This document shows positions 51,001 through 64,000 of a stretch of DNA of 64,000 bases, piece after piece; positions within the stretch are counted from its first letter, which is position 1; each line of letters opens with the position of its first letter. Source of the stretch: Mesaphorura yosii (taxonomy: Eukaryota > Arthropoda > Collembola > Poduromorpha > Tullbergiidae). The notes beneath the pieces were generated by a model. The model was not told the origin of the DNA. It did not search any database and was given only the letters and a program-made list of their open reading frames with translations. The stretch covers positions 1 through 64,000 of the forward strand of contig WIXG01000009.1 in NCBI GenBank assembly GCA_009869945.1, written 5' to 3'. A program made the translations under genes and the position numbers.

Positions 51001-51431
51001 TCAAGAATATTCTGTATTCTGTCAACTCAGTTGCTTCAGCCAAAAATATCGCTCTGGAGTTGTTCGGAATTATATGCTTCAAGGGATCGCACTACGTCTC
51101 GTACGCAAAATGCGGGAGAGGTTCGTCTGCTCAGTGGGTCCGACATGATTCACTGGCGGCGTTTGGCTATCCAGAGGTTTGTTTCTTAAGTTTCATTGTG
51201 ACAACTCGTGTAATGTTATTCTTGTTCCCGGGTTTGACAACTGTTTTGCTGTCGTATCAGACACACGTGGTGCCTGGGCTTCATGAATGCTTAACCGAGT
51301 TGGAAAAGGATCCGTCCAAAATCCAAGAAGACTGGCCACTGTTCATGCCGGATGTTCAGCAAATACTGACTGATGGTCACATGTGCGTGTATTCCCCAGC
51401 TGTGATTGAGTCTCACACTGCCGACGCATAA
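48060..51431 (+). CDS. CYLD: CYLD deubiquitinase with three CAP-Gly domains (12 coding exons)
   Basis: Coding exons: 48060-48144, 48223-48369, 48448-48578, 48666-48999, 49089-49219, 49291-49489, 49560-49681, 49750-50056, 50123-50389, 50461-50766, 50839-51176, 51261-51431; 845 residues. CYLD cleaves Lys63- and Met1-linked ubiquitin chains and damps NF-kB and JNK signalling. CAP-Gly 1-3 lie at about 84-150, 239-312 and 345-415. The USP catalytic domain runs from about 488 to 840, with Cys498 in GEDNSCYVD, His761 in GSHYVSY and Asp780. An embedded zinc-binding B-box-like module has CxxC pairs at 681/684, 693/696 and 711/714. All catalytic residues are present, so it should be active. Human CYLD has 956 residues. 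Oddity: residues 1-77 resemble a LOTUS domain. The gene converges on the RING-Rab A gene 188 bp away. Confidence 0.93.
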
Positions 51432-51551
51432 TTACTTAAAACGTTCGTTCACGGTGCCGCAATTAATTTTTAATATCTGTGACGCGTTCGGTTTTACACG
51501 CTAAATTAAATATTTGTGTCAGGATTTTCTAAATTCTAAACAAATTGTCGT

Positions 51552-51557
51552 AATAAA
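51552..51557 (+). terminator. AATAAA polyadenylation signal of CYLD
   Basis: AATAAA lies 121 nt past the CYLD stop codon, 63 nt before the stop codon of the convergent RING-Rab A gene, so the two 3' UTRs are likely adjacent or overlapping. Confidence 0.6.
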
Positions 51558-51619
51558 ATTTCTATACATTTAAGCCTAACGTTTGTCATGTCATGTATTA
51601 ATTGAGGAGTAATTCATAG

Positions 51620-53107
51620 TCATTGAAATGTGCTCCTCACCTTCCGAGTAAAATAGCTCCAGCTTCTTCTAAAATTTCTGAAGCAGCCGAGTCCCTCTTC
51701 AATGTCGCTGTCGTCATCGTCGCCTTCACACAGGAATTTGCCATGAAGTTTCAGTCTTGAATCCTTCATTTTGTCCTTGATAGCGGTCATGATCCACTCA
51801 TTTTCTAAAATCTTTCCTGTTAGAGTGCGAAATGCTGCTTCGACATTTGTCGATTCCTTCGCCGAGGTCAAGAAGAATGGCAACCCCAAATTGGTCGCAA
51901 GCGCCTGTGAAAGGGAAATGCATGAGAGTCACGGCACGAATTCGAATTATCATTTACGAGAGCGCTTCATACAGGCGAGAAATCTCACCTGGCCCTCTGC
52001 CTCAGAAGTACTCCGTTCCGTGGCAAGATCAATTTGATTCCCGACGAGCACTTTGATGGCATTCTTCGGGGCGTAGTCTTCAGCAAACTTCCACCAAAAT
52101 TCGATTGCGCTTAACGTGTCCAACTTGGTTACGTCGTACACAAATATAATACCATGAGCTTCTCGAACACACGTGGAGATAACTGATTTGAAACGGTCTT
52201 GACCCAAAGTGTCCCACTGGAAATCAGAATCAGAAGTCAGCAAACTTCGGACTTCACGCTGCTCCGTGTGTACTCGGAATCATTGACAATGTACTCACTA
52301 TAATTAATTGGACTATCTCATCTCCAATTCGCACAGTCTTACGAACCTGCACAAAAATAAAACGGTCATTGCACTGACTGATAATTACTTCCAGCAATTC
52401 ATAATTCGAGTTTTACCAAATCGGTTCCACCGGTGTAACTGATGCATGTGTTAAAAGAATTGTCCTGTAAGGGAAAATCGGGATTTAATTTAGGGAGGTG
52501 ATTTTTAACTATTTCAACATTGTCGACTGGCGTAACAGACTTTGCTGTACTTACATAGAATCTGCGTAGGAGGCATGACTTTCCAACTCCAGACTGACCC
52601 AGAAGAACTATTTTGAAGCTGTAGTCACTTTGAGAAACAATTAACCAAGTCAGGCCGTGAATTGATTGAACACTGAATTACAATTGCAAAAATGGCGATG
52701 AACGAGTGGTGCTTACTGTATGGACGCATAAACACTTGTATCTCTAGAAGAATGCGCTTCGACACTTGGAGTCGGGTCAACCCCGTACAATTTGGTTAAC
52801 TTCCTGGGATGAATAGCTCGGCTGCAAGTGGGGCACCTAGAAAATAGGAAAAAAACCTTGTTTGATCAGAATGTCTAAAGTAACCTCTGAATTGGCAGTC
52901 GGGAAGAGTCGATGAAAACGCTTACACATGTTTCCCTCGATCAAGGTAGGCTCGGAGGCAGGAGTCGTGGTACGCGTGCCCACACTTGGTCACATTGAAG
53001 TAGTCACCAGGTTTTTCAGCTTGGAAATGAAAACACAGCCGACATATGATTGTCTCATGCGCGGAACTGTCTTCACACTCGGACGCTTTGGATTTTCTTC
53101 CAGTCAT
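51620..53107 (-). CDS. RING finger-Rab GTPase fusion, copy A (frameshift in exon 2)
   Basis: Exons (descending): 53107-52926, 52837-52717, 52627-52555, 52464-52417, 52346-52299, 52216-51989, 51904-51620. Exon 1 and the start of exon 2 encode a RING-H2 finger: C22, C25, C42, H44, H47, C50, C62, C65. Exons 3-7 encode a Rab-type G domain: P-loop GQSGVGKS, switch-II WDTLGQDRF, base motif GNQIDL and TSAK. The RING frame and the G-domain frame differ by one base inside exon 2, so the model as read stops after about 20 further codons. Without the extra base the protein would be 327 residues. Exon 2 can be skipped in frame, which would remove the last two zinc ligands. The altered Lys in NQID and Ala in WDTLGQ suggest weak or atypical nucleotide binding. 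There is no C-terminal prenylation cysteine. It may be a decaying copy or carry an assembly error. Confidence 0.8.
52800..52806 (-). pseudogene. One-base frameshift between RING and G domain of copy A
   Basis: Reading CPTCSRAIHPRK in the RING frame is followed by LTKLYGVDPTPS in the next frame, with the junction at AGGAAGG on the minus strand. Copy B reads RKLYGIHPQP without a break. The exon is 121 nt; 120 nt would restore the phase shown by its flanking exons (both ends split a codon after two bases). No alternative donor or acceptor that I tested joins RING and G domain in one frame without skipping the exon. Confidence 0.75.
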
Positions 53108-55628
53108 ACTTGCGAATTGCGATTTTCTTATCTGGAGTCACAACCCATCGAAAAGTTATTAATGAAACGGAATATACAAACAAGACTACAAGAAGTTGCG
53201 CAAGATGATTTTGTGCGTTGTAGATTCGATCCAAGTGCAAGGTTCGCCAATTTTGTCTTGTGTATGAGGAAATGAGGCAACTGAATCTCAAGCCTTAAAC
53301 TGAGCCCACACTCACACAAATGTTGGAGGTCACGCATTCACTTCTCCGTTTATTTTCACTTTAACGCAATGGAGGAATTGTTGCCTGTGCTTAGCAAACG
53401 GTGGTGACTGCGGGCAGAGGACTACGTGGAGTATCACAAGAGTACTGACACGATCCCGATGAAATACATGGACACATAGATGTCAAGAGCAAGAGCAAAA
53501 TGAGGATGAAACTTGGATGGCTTTTGGTGTCAAATCTTGATAAAAGGTTGAGGTCGAGGTTCTGGACCAATATTTAGCTTGCACATGTTCATTCACATGA
53601 TAGAATACGTCAATATTTACTGCTGAAAAACTATACAGTGGAAATGGAGCGTTTGAAATCTGTTGTAGTCACCAATGATCATATCCACACTGGAGACTTT
53701 GAATGGAAACTGAGGTACGGGTTACGGCAGAGACCTATCTTATGCAACTGAATTTGATACTCAACTTAACACTGATCTCAATCAAAATTGGTCATCGTAT
53801 CGTATCTCGTATGCCACAGCTCAATTAGTGTTTGACAAGACTAAACTCACTAAACTAAACGTTGTGCGTGATGTGATGTGTCATCGCCCGAAAGAAACTG
53901 AACTTGGACCAAAGACTCTTTAAAGCGCTTACCGTTGAGTTCTGTCTCAATATGCGGATTAATATTCGTATATACGCCGGGAGCCGGAGGAGCGCATAAC
54001 TTCCACTTTAATGAACGAGATTATCACCAATCGAAATCGAAGGCCTGAGTCATCGTCTGCCTTGTCGCAAGAAAGCCCTTTCGTCTGTTACTGATTACCA
54101 ACTTTGTGATACGAAAAAGCTTGTGCTTGCTTGTGATTTGATTTTAACAATTTTAATCTGCAGCGCAGGCGACGCTATTAAAAATATAAAAAAGTTGCCC
54201 CTGGACTTTGAAATTCAGGCATTTGAAGAAGCGTCGTCAAACCAGTCAAGCTATTAGAATGTATGCGGTGACGATGTATGAATTCATTTTATACCCGTTG
54301 TATCGTAAATCTGAAGCCACAAATCGCTAAATCGCTCACTCGCTCATATTGCCTGAGTCAGTTTCAGTCTCAGTCGCAGTCAACGTACCACCGTCACCAC
54401 CAAACAGAGCAGATACTTAATTATTAATCGCTAAGCGCTAAACGTATAAGATGCTTTGATAGGATCAGATTGTCAATAATAAAAACCGCATGATACGACA
54501 CGACGGGCTTCAAATAATCTGTGGGAGCTTGTGTCAGGACCAGCGACCAGCAGCCGCACAAGTGGTAAACAAAAACGGCGACGGTGCACGATGGAAATAC
54601 GTGATCAGATCACCAACGCAGCCTGGTCCGTCCATTCATGGTCTGCCATCACATCACGCTTTGTTTGGCAGTGGTTGAATCTTGTCAACGTCAAAATGAG
54701 GAGGAAGCTTGCCAGAGACCAGAGAGCATTTAGCATTTGAGTGGTCAAGCAAATACGAATACGACCACACGTGCCCGTGTCAGCGTCAGTCAATCTTGTG
54801 TGACTGGCATCATGGCCTCGTTCAGTTCGCTGCCTCGTCAAATCTGAGTCATCACCGTTTGACAATTCGAATTCGCACATGCATGCGGAGGATATTGCCC
54901 TTATTCTGTCAAACTTATTTGCACTCGACATAAGGTGTATTGTTATTTCTAAACTGATTACACCATACGCAATGACGCGTCGAGCGTTTGTCATTATCGA
55001 TGAATTGGACGAATTTACGATGATGATGAGCTCTTTCAGGCTTCAGGTGGTAAAATATTTTATGGCTTTATTCATCTGAACATCTTTCGCTGCCGCTGTA
55101 CTCCAACATTTCTACATGTTTTGTAAATAAAATACGTGGAGAAACGAAAGAGATCCGTGAAATTACAAATCTATTGGGAAATGCGTATCAATTTGACATA
55201 GTTAACGTGTAAATAAAAATTATTACGATAATGCGAATGTTGACATAATAATTTTCAGCTCAGCAGCGACGCAGCAGTGGCAACGGAATGAACTTTGTAC
55301 CGTGTTGAAGTTTATAAAAAGCTGCGACGCAGAACGCCAAATGATATTTTAAGAATTGAATCTTTGTTCATATGCGCTGTGAGATGGACAAACGGTAAAA
55401 TTAGAACCTAAACTATGAACTTGTTACCTAATAAAATTAAGGTCGATGACCATAAAATGCGAAATGCAACTATTAAATCTTATAATTCTGTAAAATACAC
55501 GCTACGCAGTGAGCTGTCAGAATGATAGGCTTTATCACAAATCGAGTTTCGTGTGGAATAAGTGTGAATAACGCTAACAGCATATCCAGGTCCACGCTAA
55601 ACGCTAAAAGGTGTGGCTCGAGGTTAGT
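53108..55628. other. Intergenic region between the two RING-Rab copies
   Basis: No supportable exon. It should contain the promoter of copy A (near 53108-53400) and the 3' UTR of copy B (just below 55629). No further RING or Rab fragment is visible, so there is no sign of a third, degenerate copy between them. Confidence 0.5.
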
Positions 55629-57238
55629 CTAGTCGGGATCACGGTTCCTTGATTTAGTCACGTAATTCCATCCGGACTTAACACTCTTCACTGTTCCATT
55701 CCATCCCGTCTTGGCCCAATGGTAACTATGAGAACACATGGTGCCAAATCCTGCCGCTTCTTGCTGATCCTTCACGCGGGCATTTAATTGAATGTTGGGG
55801 TGCTTCTTCTTCAGCTCGGCTAACCTCACGAGATTATCACATTCGAGTATTTTAGCTACTAAAAATCGAAATGCTGCTTCGACGTTGTAGGAATTCTTTG
55901 CGGATGCCTCGAAGAACGGCAAATTCAGCTTCTCAGCTATTTTCTGGAAATCAAATACAGGTTTTGAGGTCGGAGCCGTCGGAGGCTAAGATTCTGGCAT
56001 AAGCAGTATCATTTACCTTGCCCGTGACTTTAGGAACTTGGCGGTGCTCTTCCAGATCATTTTTGTTCCCAATGAGGATACTGACCGTTTCCGGTAAAGC
56101 GTTATCTGAGACAAAGTTTAACCATCCATCCAAATTCTCTGTAGATCCCGAATTGGTGATGTCGTACACTAAAAGTGCTCCATGAGTTTCGCGTACATAG
56201 TTTGTAACAAGCGATCGATACTTCTCCTGTCCGACTGTGTCCCACTACAACAAAAAACGTGCAGTTATTTCAAAGACAGAACACAGGTATGTAGTTAACC
56301 CAATCGAGCTCGATTGTGAGTCCTACTTACAATGCTCAAGTTGATTATTTTTCCACCAATTTCAATCGTTTTGGTTCTCTGAGAAAAGAAGACAGCAAAT
56401 TCAGAAAAGAAGCGAAACACGATGCGATGAAGAGTTTGCTAATTACCCAATCACACCCAACAGTAGCGAAAATATTTGGAGTGAATTTATCGTCCTGCGA
56501 AGTAAAGAGACAATGTTATATTTGAATTTTTCTTATTTATTTATTTAGTATTGCATAACTTACCGCGTATCGCTGCAAAAGCGAAGATTTACCAGCACCG
56601 GAATCTCCTACCAAGATTATTTTGAACTTGTAGTCACTACAATAAAATAACAACCCAATGTTTAAATTCGTGAAACTATTACAAAACATTTAAAACATTT
56701 TTCGTGTGAAATTGATTTAATTACTATTCAAGCGGCTTCGGTTCATCTTCGATGCTGAGTAGTTCTCCTCCTGGGGCTGTTGGTTGGTAGCAGCTGTACG
56801 GTATTCGGAACTTGGGCTGTGGATGAATTCCATACAACTTCCTTAGATTTTCCATGTCAATGCGTTTCCGATCAATGGGACAGCTGTACAAAGCGAAGGA
56901 GTGCGTCATAGTTTTGAATCTTGAATCAGTTTAGGCTTTCTGTCCTGTAAGTATTCGCAAATTACTATTTAGTACTTACTCTTTGTATCCATTTTCGAAG
57001 GCTGCCTTGATGCAGTAGTAATGGAACAAATGACCGCATTCGGTGCTTACGAAGTAGTCAGCCTCTGGATTGTCTGCGGTGCGACAAATCCAAGCATACA
57101 TTAGCGTACTGATTCTTAACACTAACACGATTCATATACGAAATACTTACCGGAAGTAAAATCTAAGCACAAGGCACAAGTGAATTCAGTCTCATCCGTC
57201 GAGCTCGTCAAAGCTGCCGATGTTCCAGCTTCAGCCAT
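55629..57238 (-). CDS. RING finger-Rab GTPase fusion, copy B (8 exons, intact)
   Basis: Exons (descending): 57238-57151, 57073-56980, 56883-56725, 56636-56564, 56494-56447, 56378-56331, 56244-56017, 55943-55629; 350 residues with all phases closing. RING at 21-65: C21, C24, C42, H44, H47, C50, C62, with D65 in place of the last cysteine. A linker rich in Pro and Glu (70-113) precedes a Rab domain: P-loop GDSGAGKS (124-131), switch-I TPNIFATVGCDW, WDTVGQEKY (171), GNKNDL (N230, K231, D233) and ASAK (259-262). All five G motifs are intact, so it should bind GTP. The tail ends RDPD without prenylation cysteines, unlike normal Rabs, so it cannot attach to membranes in the usual way. Likely role, by inference: a GTP-switched E3 ubiquitin ligase. 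TRIM23 (RING plus ARF) is a known analogy but a different GTPase family. Confidence 0.88.
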
Positions 57239-59192
57239 AGCCAGCGAAGAGCTTGAAGCGAGTGAGCGACTATTGAAGTAGGCACAGTTGCAGGTACAAA
57301 GTTAAATGAGTAATGGCAATTGGTAATTTCTTCGGGAGTTTTATTCGTATTCACATGTCACATCGTTGCGTTATACGTTATTCAAATCGAGTTCGACGAT
57401 CGCGCATCGCGGGTTGAGCACTAATGACTAAATTATTATTCGTGTGGAGAACATTTGTCAGCTGAGTAGTAGTGCCAGAAAGTATGTGCTTGAGACTTGA
57501 TCGAGTCACCGTCGGACGACGAGAAAGAATCGAAGAATGCGCATGAGAAAGTTGGGCGTTTGTTGGTTGAAATTGGAATCTCCCTTGATCCCGTTTTGTA
57601 AACAAAGAAAGTATGAATTATGTCATGCACTTACACTGGTACAAAAGCAAGAACTGAATGGAGTGTCCCCTGAGGCAATTCACATTCAGTACGGCGAACG
57701 TCGAACGCAATAAGGTGACATTCGTTGTGTACGTTATTCGTGTTGACCCAACTCATTAATTGCAAAATGCGAAAACGGAAACGGGAAACCACGAAATTGC
57801 ATCGACCAGACTTGATAATGGACTGATTTTGTGGTGACTCAAGCCTGATGAAATGGTAGCCTGATAGTTTTGTATGCGCGAGCGACAAGTGACTACTCGA
57901 AAAGTGGCTCAATTTTGATAGCTCGACGAAGCTCAACTAAACTAAACTGGAGTATTCAAGTAATGAGTACTCGAATTAGTCACAAAAAACAATCACTCAC
58001 TCGCACACACATTAAAATGCATGATCATGCATTTGTTTGTTCTGAGAGCTCTCAACCAAGATCTGTCTGTGCCGTGCTTTCAAGCTGATTGATCATGGTT
58101 TTTTGTTCATGCGAAGCGAAAAGACCTTGAAGAATTCAAACAATACGTGCTACGTAAGCTCTGATTGAGAGCACGGAGAGTGCATTTAGTCTTTAGTGTT
58201 TAGATCGTCCCTATTTATGATTTATAGTTAGTTTAATATGGGTTTGTTGTGTGGAGGTTGAGATTTAAAAGACAGACGCTTGCTTTCAAGCTGCACTGCA
58301 CGAGAAACTGAGGCCTGACTTGGCTTGACTCGACAAAGGTTACTCATCTTTGATTTGACTTTTGACAGGATAAATCACGCTGTGAGAACTTTCAGGATAA
58401 GAGCACAGCCATTTCGTCAAGTAACAACGCAGTTTGCGCAAATTAGAGCTTCAAATTAACAGCTGGCCTAGCTCGGCCACGGGCTACACTGCAAAGCACA
58501 GGCAAAGACTGCACACGCAATGAGCAGTGATTTCGACGTCAGCAATTTAGCATAGTACAACAACCTTGCACGGTTTTCGATTCGACTCATTTGTTAATCA
58601 TGGTCCATGCACCCTTTGAGTTTGAGTTACGATCAATTCAAAGGTTAGCATATTAAATGCGTTCCAGTCGACTTGCGAGTGTTATATTTCATTTCGTTAT
58701 GAGTGCGGTTTGACTTTGGCAATCTGTTTGTTAGGCTCGTTTAAAGTTTATTCAATCCGACTTGACGACTTCCTCAAAAACAGATGCCTCAGCATAAAAC
58801 GGAATTAATGCGATGTGTGCAATTCGTTTTCGTCTTTCGTACTCAACATGAGTGTCACGTTCTTGAATCAAGATCCGCCGACGTCTTGCCATGACTCAAA
58901 AATTGAGGCCAAGAAGCGAAATTAGTCACAACTAACCAATTCGTATTTAATGCGAAAGCGCTGACAGTGGCACAGCAGGCAAGACTAATATAAATCAAAA
59001 CTTATCAAAATCGCATTTATTTAAAGGATCAAGCCTCCAATGCAATATTAAAGTATAAATATTCTTGTCGGTATCACAGCTTTAGAATGTAGAATGGAAT
59101 CTTAAATAGAATCAATTCAATTTTCTTCTCAATATAATTTAACTCTTTCCCAGAAAAAATATAGTAAGGCCTGTGGCATGTCGTGCAAATGG
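57239..59192. other. Intergenic region between RING-Rab copy B and GCN2
   Basis: No supportable exon. It contains the promoter region of copy B and the GCN2 3' UTR. An AATAAA on the minus strand at 59016-59021 is the likely end signal of GCN2. Confidence 0.5.
59016..59021 (-). terminator. AATAAA polyadenylation signal of GCN2
   Basis: AATAAA on the minus strand, 172 nt beyond the GCN2 stop codon at 59193. It is the first canonical signal that I find downstream. Confidence 0.5.

Positions 59193-64000
<4,808 letters not shown>

Overview
This is nuclear DNA from an animal, most likely an arthropod. Genes are split by short introns of about 65-90 bp with GT..AG ends, long AT-rich non-coding stretches separate them, and every recognisable protein is a metazoan family (LMO4, CYLD, GCN2, a ciliary STPGR protein). 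A TTAGG run inside a transposon-like element fits an arthropod. A springtail-like genome is my guess, not something the sequence proves. I built gene models by hand by matching splice sites and reading phase, and each model closes in phase except where stated.

Layout. 1-9541: no exon found, probably the first (5' UTR) intron of LMO4. 9542-17223 (+): an LMO4-type LIM-only gene in five coding exons. Its 5.3-kb third intron holds a single-coding-exon gene on the opposite strand (14285-15673) for a CIMAP2/LEXM-like protein. 17224-44783: a 27-kb gene desert with one clear mobile element (38370-39133, terminal inverted repeats of about 113 bp). 44784-45428 (+): an intronless DJ-1/PfpI-superfamily gene of a type common in bacteria and fungi. 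48060-51431 (+): CYLD deubiquitinase in 12 coding exons. 51620-53107 and 55629-57238 (both -): two tandem paralogues that join a RING finger to a Rab-like GTPase. 59193-64000 (-): the C-terminal 20 coding exons of the eIF2-alpha kinase GCN2, cut by the window edge.

The most unusual content is the RING-Rab pair. Both genes fuse an N-terminal RING to a complete Rab-type G domain, share four exon lengths in the G domain, and lack C-terminal prenylation cysteines. The upstream half of one gene differs by an intron gain or loss. Copy A carries a one-base frameshift between the RING and the G domain and has altered GTPase motifs. CYLD removes ubiquitin chains and RING proteins usually add them, so two ubiquitin-linked gene types sit next to each other in convergent orientation; the sequence does not show any functional link.

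Other points are a LOTUS-like N-terminal extension on CYLD, CAP-Gly domains built from repeated exon pairs, an extended second LIM domain and AT-hook-like tail in LMO4, and the possible horizontal origin of the DJ-1/PfpI gene.
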